From NCBI GenBank assembly GCA_015179125.1, contig WHVA01000182.1:1-64000 (forward strand): 64,000 nt of DNA. Direction: 5' to 3'. The notes beneath the pieces were generated by a model. That model was not told where the DNA came from. It saw only the letters and a list, made by a program, of their open reading frames with translations, and ran no database searches. Made by a program: the position numbers and the translations under genes. The stretch comes from Gautieria morchelliformis (lineage: Eukaryota; Basidiomycota; Agaricomycetes; Gomphales; Gomphaceae). Below are positions 1 to 10,085 of the stretch, one piece after another; the stretch's first letter is position 1; each line of letters starts with the position of its first letter.

Positions 1-637
1 GTTCGCCAGACAGAATCAGCGAATCAAAGCATTAGAGACGGAATAATATAGCAGGAAAACGAACCTGGGCAAGAAGAATGAGAAGGGAACCGCGGCGCTG
101 TCTCAAATGCCAGAAATACAACGCAAGACACGTTGCGCAGAGTGCGACAGCGCCGACAAATGCGGCACCTGTGGAGGAGAACACAGGACGGCAGAGTGCG
201 AAGAAACTGATCCAAAAAGATTCAAATGCGTCAATTGTGACACACACGGGCACGCATCGTGGGACAGGACGTGCCCAAGGTTCGTAGAGGCATGTCAAGC
301 AATGGAGAAAAAAGACCCAGATCATACCTATAAATATTTCCCTGACGAGAACCCGTGGACCTGGAGCAGCAAGGAGCCCAGGAAGAGATGGAAGATGCTG
401 GGGATCTGCTCAAAAGGGTCGGCGCGCAAGCGAACAAAAAGAGACAGGAGGCGGAGGAAGAAGCAAGAGGCGGGGGGTGCACGGAGTACGAGAGGAGCGA
501 GTGGGGAGGAAGGGGCGCAGCGAACCCTCGGGTCAGGCACAGAGACCAAGGGTGGACAACAAGAGAAGCGGGAGAGGTCCGACAGAGATGGCTGGACGAA
601 TACGACTTCACAGGCAACCGAGAACAGACGCCCATAG
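1..637 (+). pseudogene. LINE ORF1, zinc-knuckle nucleic-acid-binding protein (partial)
   Basis: The 3' part of ORF1 is visible. It encodes CCHC-type zinc knuckles: CLKCQKYN near 99-120 in one frame, then CAEC, CGTCGGEHRTAEC and CVNCDTHGHASWDRTCP between about 125 and 280 in another. In Tad and I elements this protein binds element RNA in the RNP. The first knuckle is split between two frames near 130, so the ORF is broken. After the knuckles comes a basic, low-complexity tail rich in K, R and E. The stop at 635-637 is followed by about 30 nt before the ORF2 start at 669. Confidence 0.8.
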
Positions 638-668
638 AGGAGAACAGGGACAACAACCTACGCCAAGA

Positions 669-3600
669 ATGAGCGAAGAAACCGAACAGTTAAAACAATT
701 GAGGATCCGACAACAGAACGTCAATAAATCGCTCACAGCCACGGCTGAAATGCTAGCTAAGTGCTCACCCGACTGTTACGATATATTAGCAATACAAGAA
801 CCGTATATTGACTTCTTGGGAAACGCCAGGGCTACAAATAGTTGGTACTCAATATACCCAAAGACGCATTACCAGGAAAGAGAGAAGAGAACGAGGTCGA
901 TGATACTGGTAAACAAGAAAATAGCCACGAACACATGGCGGCCGTGGATATAGGAACACCAGACGTTACAGCGATAGAAATAAAGACGAACATGGGTAAC
1001 GTGCTCCTCCTCAATCTATACTGTGACTGCACACACTCAGATAGCTTGAGGGCCACAAGGAAGTTTTTACAGAACAGAGCCGAGGGAGGCGATGGCCAGC
1101 AGCACAACGTAGAGGGAATGATATGGGTTGGTGACTTTAACAGACACCACCCACTATGGGACGAGCTGCGGAACACGCACCTTTTCACTAGGGCCAATTT
1201 GGATGCGGCACAAACATTATTGGATGCAGTAGCCGAACATGACCTGCAGATGGCGCTCCCCAAAGGGGCACCCACGCTTAGGGCGATGGCAACAGGGAAC
1301 CTTACTCGCACAGATAACGTCTTTATTTCTACTAGTTTAGCAGAGAGCTTAACCAGCTGCAGACCGAAACCAGAAGAGCAACCGCCCAAAAGTGACCACT
1401 TCCCAGTGGATACCATTTTTGACGTAACTCTACGGGCAAGCGTGCAACAGCCAAAACCGAACTACAGACAAGTAGACTGGAAGCTGTATAACGAAAAACT
1501 AGAAGCCAGGCTCAAAGCAGACATCGGCGAGCCAAATCCCCTCACGCCACAACAATTTAATGCACATCTACGCACGCTGATGACTGCTATCGCAGATACG
1601 ACTGACGAAGTAGTTCCAAGGAGCAGGCCATCACCGTACATGAAGCGGTGGTGGTCACGGCAGCTCACACAAACAAGAGCAGAGACGCGGCGAGCAGGCA
1701 GACGATCCTACGCAAGGCGAAACGACCCGTCGGATGCAGCTCACGAGGAATATAGGATCGCTAGAAACAAGTACGCAAGTGCCATAGAGAAATCAAAAAA
1801 GGACCACTGGAGAGACTTCCTGGACAATATCAACCAGAAGACGATCTGGACGGCACACAAGTACGCCTCAGCAGATGCATCTGATGGGGGTCGAACACGA
1901 GTACCAACGCTGACAATGGCACGGGAAAATGGGACACACGCAATTGCAAGAACAAACGAGCAATAAGCCGACATGCTGTTCAACGCTTTCTTCCCGCAGC
2001 CAAGCGAGGGCTATGAGCAAGCACCAACGGACTACGAGTATCCAAGCCCGGCCTTCGAGTACCAACCAATAACGGACAACCAAATACGAAGGGCCATAGA
2101 CAGACTGAACCCGTTTAAGGCCCCGGGAGACAGCGGTATCCCAAACGTGCTTCTAATACAGTGCGCTGACATTTTGATGCCCTACCTAGGCCCGCTTTTC
2201 CGCACGACTTTTGAGCTCAAAATATACCCGCCCGAATGGAGAGACTCGATAACGAGAGTCCTTCGCAAGCCGGGGAAAGCCGATTATACAGTGCCTGGAG
2301 CGTATAGGCCTATCGCGCTCTTGGACACGGTAGGAAAAGTGTTATCAGCATGCGTAGCGGAAGACCTGGTAAAAATGGCAGAGAGACATCACCTTTTGCC
2401 AGAAAACCACTTCGGCTGTCGACCGGGGCGCACGACAACGGACGCAATTCACTACGTGGTAGCAGCGGCGAAAGATGCGTGGAGGAGGGGAAGAGTGTTA
2501 GGGGTGCTTTTCATAGATATCAAGGGGCTTTCCCGAGCATAATGTTGGATAGACTCACTCACAATATGCGCAGAAGGGGGGTCCCACCCGAATACACAGA
2601 CTGGATAAAAAGGAAAGTCAAGGGACGACTCACCACGATTAGCTTCGATGACTACACTACAACCACAAGGCCAATAGGGCGGGGGATGGACCAAGGGTGC
2701 CCATTGTCCGCGATAGCGTACCAATTTTACAATGGAGATCTGATAGACGGGGTTCGGCGAGAGAACGGAGAGGACAGCGTAGGCTTTGTGGATGACACTA
2801 CGATGGTGGCAGAAGGGGCAGATTTTCAGGATGCATTCGGGAAGCTGGCCAACATCATGACAAGGATCGAAGGCGCAAGCAGCTGGGCCGAGACGCATGA
2901 CTGTCAGTTCGCCGTGGAAAAGTTCGGCTTGATGGGACTTACCAGGCGACGGGAGAGGGACCCAGACAGGCCAAGCAAGACCAGACCAGTCGCAAGGCCG
3001 TCGATAAAAACTGGACAGCACACCATAAAGCCCACAGCGACGCACAAATTACTGGGGGTAATTATAGACCAGGAGCTGAGATTCAAAGAGCACACAAACT
3101 ATGCACTTAGGAAGGGAGAGGCGTACATCGCGCAGTACAGAAGGCTCGCAAAACCGACGCAGGGGGTAACAGCTAAGCACATGAGAAATTACTACCTCAC
3201 GGTGGCAGTGCCGAAGATCTTATACGCAGCTGACGTTTTTCTTATACCAGACACTGGAAAAAGAAAAGGGACTAAAGGATACATAAACAAGCTAGTGCGA
3301 ATACAGAGACAGGCGGCGTTAGACATAACCGGGGCCCTCAGAACCACCGCAAACGACACCTTAGACGTGCACGCCGACTTGCTCCCGTTCCCGCTGCTGG
3401 TCTCAAAGATAGTACATAGAGCCGCAGTAAGGCTTGCATGTCTACCACACACCCATCCACTAGCAACCAAAGTGAGGAAAGCAGCTGGAAGATACGTGAA
3501 AAGACATCGCTCACCGCTTCACGAAATTCTACATGCTCACGGGCTTGAACCAGACAGGATGGAAAAGGTCGAGACGGTGGTACATGGACCCAAATGGTCG

Positions 3601-4647
3601 CCAGCCTTCCACGCAAGGATCCCGCAGGATAAAACGCAAGCAGCGGAAGAGATCGCAGCAGAAGAGGCGGACGTGGTGGTGTACTCAGATGGATCTTGCA
3701 TAGACGGGGGGGTAGGGGCCGCCGCAGTGCTATACAGAAACGGCATAGAGCAGCGATCAGCAAGGCTTTATATGGGGACAGACCGGGAACACACAGTGTT
3801 TGAAGCGGAACTAATAGGAGCAGCTATCGGAGCCAAGATGCTGCGCACTGAGAGAGGGTCGAGATATGCAATAGCCACAGACAATCAGGCCGCGATCCAG
3901 ACGACACGAAGGGAGAAAGCTATATCTGGACAGTATTTAGTCAACGCGCTCCACAGACAGGTCCAAGGTATCGTGGATTATCGACCAGGAGCGAGAGTAG
4001 TCATGAGATGGGTACCCGGACACGAGGGGATAGAGGGCAACGAGAGGGCGGATGAGGAGGCCAAAAAAGCAGCGAAAGGGGAGTCGAGTGAGGAATGGCA
4101 AATACCTATCGAATGCAGGGGGGTGCTGCCAATAAGTAGGGCGGCTGAGGTCCAGAGGAAAGGCGTAGAACTGAAGAGAGAAGCGAGGGAAATGTTCGCC
4201 AAATCACCGAGAGCACGTTTCGCACTAGAGATCGACCCAACCATGCCATCAGCGACTTTCTCGAAGATCACGAGGGGTATGCCTCGCCGGCATGCGAGTA
4301 TACTGGTGCAGCTCAGAACGGGACACGCAGCGCTCAACAAGTACCTTTACAAGATAGGAAGAGCAGATTCACCAAAGTGCCCGGCGTGTGGGAAGGCAGA
4401 CGAGACGGTCCACCATTATCTATTCCGATGCACGGCGTACAAAAAGCAAAGAAGGGAACTGGAAAGAAAATTGAGGGGAGGAGCGAGGTCAGTAAAGACG
4501 TTATTGGGAGGACACAAGACAATGCCGCACCTATTCAAATATGTGCATGACACGAAAAGGTTTGAACAGCCATACGGAAACCTAACGCTACCAGAGAAAG
4601 GAGACGGAGATAAGAAGAAGGGAAACGGGAAAAGGAAGAGGAAATGA
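669..4647 (+). pseudogene. LINE ORF2 polyprotein: endonuclease, reverse transcriptase, RNase H, zinc finger
   Basis: Starts at ATG 669. The endonuclease part (about 700-1420) shows the AP-endonuclease pattern, including IQEPY, GDFNRHHPLWD and SDHFPV. The reverse transcriptase (about 2050-3000) shows NPFKAPGDSGIPN, YRPIALLDT, DQGCPLS and the catalytic box FVDD at 2785-2796. RNase H (about 3675-4080) keeps YSDGS, FEAE, ATDNQ and NERADE, so all four acidic positions of the family are present. A C-terminal finger begins CPACGK at 4378. Three breaks split the protein: a frame change near 945, TAA at 1964-1966 and a frame change near 2527. Downstream of 2527 the frame is open to the stop at 4645-4647. 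Confidence 0.92.
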
Positions 4648-4841
4648 GAGGAAGGAAACGTCACCACACCCTCGCCCATACAGGCACGGACAAGCTCGGG
4701 GCTTCGCCCCACGAGCGTAAGCGGAGACAGAAGGAAAAAGGGGAAAGGAACCGAATCAGTCGAAAGCTGTATATACCGTCTTACATAGGGCACGGCCCCA
4801 AAAGACGTAAAACATGGAAAAAAAAAAAAAAAAAAAAAAAA

Positions 4842-6499
4842 TGGTCAGCCTGTCATACACGTCCGCAGTGTGACTCAAAGTGTGCCTGATCTCTGCTGTT
4901 AGACGTGCTTATTATCACGCTGAGTCGCACACGCTCACAGCACAACTCCCCGTCGCGCAATGCACAGGTGGCGCTGGATATATCGGAACCTGGAGACGTG
5001 CGTCAAGACTCACCAAGGAACGTATCACAAAGGAACACATCTCAACCACCCATCGCAGAAACGTCTCGAATTGAATGCAGCAAGGAACATCCGAATAAAA
5101 CATGCATCGCAAAGTTAACCCAACGAGGGAAAAAAAGGAAATGCAAAGGGACCATGGAGAAAAAGAGGGACACGAAAGGAACGCAACCAATGAGAACGCA
5201 CCCTAGTGCGGGACCGCGTACGAGTACGCGTGGACCAGCTTATACTGCGTTGGCGCGAAGCAGAGGAATGCCGCGTGCTGGTTGTGGGAGCGCGCAGCGG
5301 CGGCGGGGAGGGGACTAGGGGAGGGGGGTGTTAGTAGAGTTGATAGGAGGGTGGGGGGAGAGAGTGGGTGGTGAGTACGGGGGAGCACGAAATGCGGCAC
5401 GAAACCGCGGGTCGGGCCAGGGGGGAGAGAAAACGACCAGGAGCAACATATGAAAAATAACGACGCAACGAAAGGAAACGCGACTCACAAGCCCCCGGTC
5501 CCAGCGTGCCCGACGCGCCACCAACGCAGTGTCCACTCGCGCGGTTTTCGAACTCGCCGAGGAGGGTACGCCGGTTGTGGCCCCTGTCTCAGGCATCAGG
5601 CGCAGCGCGCAGCGGGGGGGGGGGCGGCGACGAGACACTGAGCGAGGGTTCGCGAGAGATCAATTCACTTACATGTACACACACCGTCAGAACCGCAACA
5701 AAGCGAGACGGCAGGCGTGGGACCCACCTCGACGCTCACGCCGCGGGCGGCGCGGACGAATAGCCGGGGATGCCGAGCTGGCTGAGGACGTGGGCCATCG
5801 AGAGGCGCTACGGGGACGGGGTAGCGTGAGCGTAAGGGGTCGTGGGAAAGGCGGGTGGGAAGCGTGTCGCGTGGATGCGAACGGGAGGAATACAGGTGTC
5901 AGCAAGCTACTCCAGAAAGCGCAAAATCGGCATCAAGCCCAGGGAACGCACGCCACACTCACATACAGAGACCTCTCGGTGCCATCGCCGCCCCCAGCGG
6001 GACCCTCACGCCATACCAATAATCTCGAGGTCAGCACAGAGAACAGCACTATGTGCGCGAGGACAGGAGTGCAAAGCCACGTGGGCCCGGAGACGGGCGG
6101 CGGTAGTCGGGGGCGGGGAATGAGGTTCGAGAGGCTTGTCCGTACGGGGTCGGGTATGCTGGGAGGTAAGTGAGGGAGTCGTCGTGTGTGCGGGCTATCT
6201 GCGGGGAGATCAGCGTCGGAAGGAAACGCGATCCTGACACACGCACAGCAGCGCCCTGGCTGGCCATCGCTCTCTCCGGTATCGGGTCGAAAAGGTCGAG
6301 TGTGCGGTCGTCCGCTGGAAGGAAGTCGGGCGGGACGGGCGGTGTGCACCGTGCGGATGCGTCTGTCACGTCACACGTGCGTGAGAATCGATATCGATGC
6401 ATCGATGCCGGCGCGGCGCTCCTTCCTTTGTACGCTTCGTCCAGTTGTGTGTGCCGCCTCTCCTTTGAGAATGCCGACGCCAATCCACACCCAGCGCCC
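4842..6499. other. GC-rich stretch with no supported gene
   Basis: Between the LINE tail and the TATA motif at 6504 there are open frames on both strands. None shows a recognisable domain, none has a paralogue in the window, and overlapping frames on opposite strands are equally long, as expected for GC-rich non-coding DNA. The part 5300-5400 is a purine-rich GGGGA/GGGTG tract on the + strand. I call nothing here. Confidence 0.6.
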
Positions 6500-6503
6500 A
6501 TAC

Positions 6504-6510
6504 TATAAAA
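6504..6510 (+). promoter_or_regulatory. TATA-like box
   Basis: TATAAAA sits in a GC-rich context. It is followed about 30-70 nt downstream by a C/T-rich stretch (about 6536-6580) of the kind often seen at fungal transcription starts, and by an ATG at 6616. The downstream frame covers the first part of the inverted-repeat arm described next. No product is recognised, so this is only a candidate promoter. Confidence 0.3.
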
Positions 6511-6667
6511 CACCGCGCGAGCACACCCTGTCAGCCCGTCTCTTCTCCCTCTGCGACTGTCTCGTCGTCCGAGCCCCTTGTGAGAGGATACTCCGGTTAG
6601 CGGGAAGAGGGTCTATGTGGAGCACGGATGTGACGACACAGTTTCCGGACCTGATATCTCAAACCAG

Positions 6668-8035
6668 TAAAGCTCAGACTGACGTTATTTTGTATTCCAA
6701 CCCACTCGGTGATGCTCCAGTCGGAGGACCGTCGCAAATAGCACCTGGATGGTCTCCAGACCGAAGAGATCACAAAGACACGCGAATAGGAGTGCCAATT
6801 CCCTTTGCCTCTGGTCCATATGCTTGTCGAACAATCAGGTGGGTGCGATGTTCTCGTCAGTCAGTCGGCGTTCACTCATCACATAACCAGGGCCGGCCTT
6901 CAAGGTGAGCCATCCCCGTAGTTGAGCTACACAAACCCTTGCTGATGCGTGTATTTTGAATAGAGGCACAGAAAGCTGACCTGGTTCGAAAGTAACCCTT
7001 GGGTGTTTAACTTATTTTTATTTCCACTTAGAAGTCGTTTCCAGGTTCACCAAACGAGATAGAAGGCCACTCGACCCGCCGCCTGTTGTCCGGCCTCTGA
7101 AAGTGGTTTTTATCGGCACCCCACGTCCCATGTGCATGAATTCGGCTTTACTCACAGGTCTTCAGTTCGTACAGGCAGATCCTACGTTGCAAAATTTTGT
7201 GTCAGCGAGTCAGAAGGAGACATTGGACGCACAGAGAACACAAAAAAGGTGACTTCGTCTCCATCCAAGCCCTTGATTGGGGCGGCACGAGCGAACGTCG
7301 TACCAAACAACGACTCTGTAACCTTGCTTTCTTCGGCAGGTGGCATAGGGGCGACAAGTGTAGGGGGTGGAGCGTCCGAAGCCCCGAAGAGCCTTCACCA
7401 GAACTACCCACCGGCCTTAACTGAGGATAAGGCGTAGGTCGAGTAGAGTAAAGATCGACATGACAAATTAGTCCCCCAACCTCGAGTTGTCTGCCAATCC
7501 AAAAATTGTGGTCAGCACGACTAAAAACAGAGGCAAAGGGCATACTCAGCTGGCAAGTCCTGTTCGGTGGGATGATCGGTTTTGGCATTAAACACTTGCT
7601 ACATTCGTAAACAACAGGCGGCGGGTCGGCCGGCCTTCTATCTCATTTGGCGAACCTGGAAACTTCTTCTAAGTGCACATAAAAAAATTAAGTTCAACAC
7701 CCAAGGGTTACTTTCGACCCAGGTCAGCTTTCTTTTCCTCTATTCCTCATATATGAATCAGCGAGGGTTTGTGTAGCTCAACTATGGAGATGGCTCACCT
7801 TGAAGCTCAGCTCTAGTTACCTGATGAGTGAACACTGACTTCCTGACGAGAAAATCACACCCACCGGACAGTTTGACCACCATATGGACCTGAGGCAAAA
7901 AGAATTGGCATTTCTATTCATGTGTCATTGTGATCTCTTGACCCTCCAGGCGCTATTTGCGACAGTCCTCCGACCGGAGCGTTACGGAGTGGGTTGGGAT
8001 ACTGTACTCACAAAAGAACGTCAGTCTGAGCTCGA
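6668..8035. repeat. Large imperfect inverted repeat (arms about 430 bp, spacer about 510 bp)
   Basis: The stretch 6668-7100 is repeated in reverse complement at about 7612-8035. The arms look roughly 85-90% alike by eye, with small indels. Within both arms several GT...AG intervals of 45-60 nt are conserved, for example GTGAGCCATC...ATAG and GTAACCCTTG...TTAG. The arms may therefore carry the exons of one duplicated short gene segment; the encoded peptide is not recognised. The 510 bp spacer holds a frame containing LQFVQADPTLQNFVSASQ, also unrecognised. It is unclear whether this is a duplicated gene in palindromic arrangement or a foldback element. I found no target duplication. Confidence 0.7.
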
Positions 8036-8311
8036 CATTTGCAACAGTGAACTCGCTCACCGGATCCAGGAACTTTGGCGTGATCAACGTACAACAGCAC
8101 CCAGTCCTTAATGGGGTGTGGGGTGGCGTAGAGGGCACGACGATCTCAGCAAGACGGGAGAGAGTGAAGTACCACGTACCGCTGTCATACCTTGGGGATG
8201 CCGCACACACCAGGGCTGCAGGGAGGGCCTTTCCCTCGTTCCATTACATAGTATGTGGGTATGATCCACAATTCAGTTGTGCAGTTGTGGCGCATCACGA
8301 GAGTGGTGGTG

Positions 8312-8319
8312 TATATAAA
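8312..8319 (+). promoter_or_regulatory. TATA-like box upstream of the broken NLR-like gene
   Basis: TATATAAA lies about 130 nt upstream of the first sequence that matches the paralogous C2-NACHT-WD40 gene (8445). It is on the same strand, so it could be the original core promoter. No equivalent motif was recognised in front of the paralogue at 34760, which weakens the assignment. Confidence 0.25.
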
Positions 8320-8444
8320 TCACACAGCAGCACCCACACGGACACACACTGCCAATATCTGTCGTACCCAGGCGTGCACGCTCACGATTCACTGCAAGGC
8401 ACGACATGATATGCACTGTTGCCTCTGAGACACGGAAGCTGTAC

Positions 8445-8526
8445 TTACGAAGACGGCCGAGTACTTACCTACGGAGACGAGGCGGCCACATCGACGGGCG
8501 CTTGACATTGACGCCGGGAACCTATA
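8445..8526 (+). pseudogene. 5' end piece of C2-NACHT-WD40 gene, cut by the KDZ element
   Basis: This short piece matches the reverse complement of about 34640-34715, the 5' part of the second C2-NACHT-WD40 gene. Shared blocks include AGACGGCCGAGTACTTA, CACATCGACGGGCGCTT and ATTGACGCCGGG, each with zero to one mismatch. The match stops at about 8518 and the KDZ terminal repeat begins at 8527. On the other side of the element the match to the same paralogue resumes at about 21547. This is therefore the upstream end of the gene whose other parts lie at 21547-22798 and 30325-33178. Confidence 0.75.
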
Positions 8527-9412
8527 GGCAACTGACGCCGGTTGTATTTGGACCGTACAGCCGGCTGTAAATACATGTACGACCTGCTGTAACATACACG
8601 CGCGCTTAGACCAAGCGCGCATTTGCCTATGGTGCACATGCCCCGTCTCCCAACTCCAAGCACACTACCGTGCACACGCACCGTCCCGGGCAGCCTCCAC
8701 GTACGGTGCACACGCGCCGTACCCGGTGTCCACGTACGGTGCACACGCACTGAAACCACATCGCAGTACGGTGCACACGCGCCATCCCCGGCCTCCACGT
8801 ACGGTGCACGCGCACTCAAACCACCTCGCAGGACGGTGCACGCGCACTAAAGCCACCTCGCAGTACGGTGCACACGCACCGTCCCGGGCAGCCTCCACGT
8901 ACGGTGCACACGCACCGTCCCCGGCCTCCACATACGGTGCACGCGCACTGAAACCACCTCGCAGGACGGTGCACACGCACTAAAGCCACCTCGCAGTACG
9001 GTGCACACGCACCGTCCCGGGCAGCCTCCACGTACGGTGCACACGCACCGTCCCCGGCCTCCACATACGGTGCACGCGCACGTCCACGTACGGTGCACAC
9101 GCACTGAAGCCGCCTCGCAGTACGGTGCACACGCGCCGTCCCCGGCCTCCACGTACGGTGCACGTGCACTGAAACCACCTCGCAGTACGATGCACACGCG
9201 CCGTACCCGGAGTCCACGTACGGTGCACACGCACTGAAGCCACCTCACAGTAGGTGCACACGCGCCGTCCCCGACCTCCACGTACGGTGCACACGCACTG
9301 AAGCCACCTCGCAGTACCGTGCACACGCGCCGTACCCGGTGTCCACGTACGGTGCACCCGCACTGAAGCCGCCTCGCAGTAGTCCACCCCCTCCAGTGCA
9401 CATGCACCGTAT
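8527..9412. repeat. KDZ left terminal inverted repeat with minisatellite array
   Basis: The outer 135 bp (8527-8661) are unique sequence. From about 8666 to 9412 the DNA is an array of roughly 30-33 bp units, each centred on GTACGGTGCACACGC. Two main unit types alternate irregularly: one continues into a GAARCCACCTCGCAGTACG segment, the other into a CCCCGGCCTCCACGTACG segment. The right end of the element holds the same array in the opposite orientation, but longer. Open frames across the array on both strands are a product of the periodicity and are not genes. In other large transposons such arrays are transposase-binding sites; that is an inference here. Confidence 0.9.
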
Positions 9413-9728
9413 CTAGAACCAAAGTGGCGTCCCCAGGGGTTCCTCCTCATCTGAGAGAGCGCGGAAAGGGCGGCGCTGGCAGATCAGTTCGGACCAGCCA
9501 CGGATCCCGCCCCTTCCTGCTGCGCGAGGCGGAAGGGGGCAGCTAACGGACGTGAGGTCATTACCGAGGGGATGCCTCCTAAGGCGGGCATGCTCGTGCT
9601 CATTGGATTGATGCGCCGTGGGGGTACATCCTTGTGGTCTGCCCCTGAGGGATTTGACATATCCATCAAGAATCACGAATTAGTGAGTCCCCTTGGGTCT
9701 TACGGTCCCTGAATAAACTTGTCATACC

Positions 9729-9840
9729 GTTGGCCGTACCAAAGACGGAGTGGAAGGCAAACATGCGACGCGTGTCGCTGAGTGATCACGTGACACGGTG
9801 GGGACACCCGCATTGCCTTGTGCATGTCCAACGGGGCCGC
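9729..9840. repeat. KDZ inner inverted repeat, left copy
   Basis: Inside the terminal array a further patch matches the reverse complement of about 19760-19875. Shared features include GCAAACATGCG, GACGCGT and TGATCACGTGACACG in the same order with small gaps. It flanks the coding region symmetrically, so the inverted-repeat structure of the element has at least two layers. A role as an inner transposase or accessory-protein binding site is possible but not shown. Confidence 0.6.
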
Positions 9841-10085
9841 CCCAGTTGTTCAGCCACGGGCCTTGTCCGCACGCACGTCAGGGCCTTGATGACACTGGTC
9901 CACAAAGACCAGATGCCAACCCAAGTAATAGGTTTGTATCCCTCGTGACCAGGATCATATCGCGAGGGATATCTGGTCCCAGCAGATGGGCGGCATATGC
10001 TATTGTGGGGGATGTATGTATGTCTCTTCAGTTGAATAATAAGTTGTTACATGACACGCTGACTACTTGATCTATGTAGGTCTCT

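Larger units (their letters stand above)
1..4841 (+). mobile_element. Tad-like LINE (non-LTR retrotransposon), 5' end outside window
   Basis: The element has the parts and order of a fungal Tad/I-type LINE: ORF1 with zinc knuckles, then ORF2 with an AP-like endonuclease, reverse transcriptase, RNase H and a C-terminal cysteine-histidine finger, and finally a run of 24 A at 4818-4841. The poly(A) fixes both the orientation and the 3' end. The 5' end lies left of the window, so no target-site duplication can be checked. The copy is decayed: I see a frame change in ORF1 near 130, a frame change near 945, an in-frame TAA at 1964-1966 and a frame change near 2527. It cannot make a full ORF2 protein. 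It lies just outside the broken NLR-like locus and appears unrelated to it. Confidence 0.93.

Noticed and set aside
5315-6513. GC-rich minus-strand gene suggested by long proline/arginine-rich frames
   Set aside because: Frames of similar length exist on both strands, composition follows base content, and there are no domains or clear introns.
8469-9450. Long overlapping frames on both strands with RVHRT/CTVRG periodic peptides, and the same at 20104-21430
   Set aside because: They run through a minisatellite whose period keeps several frames open at once; the encoded peptides are just the repeat, with no gene structure.
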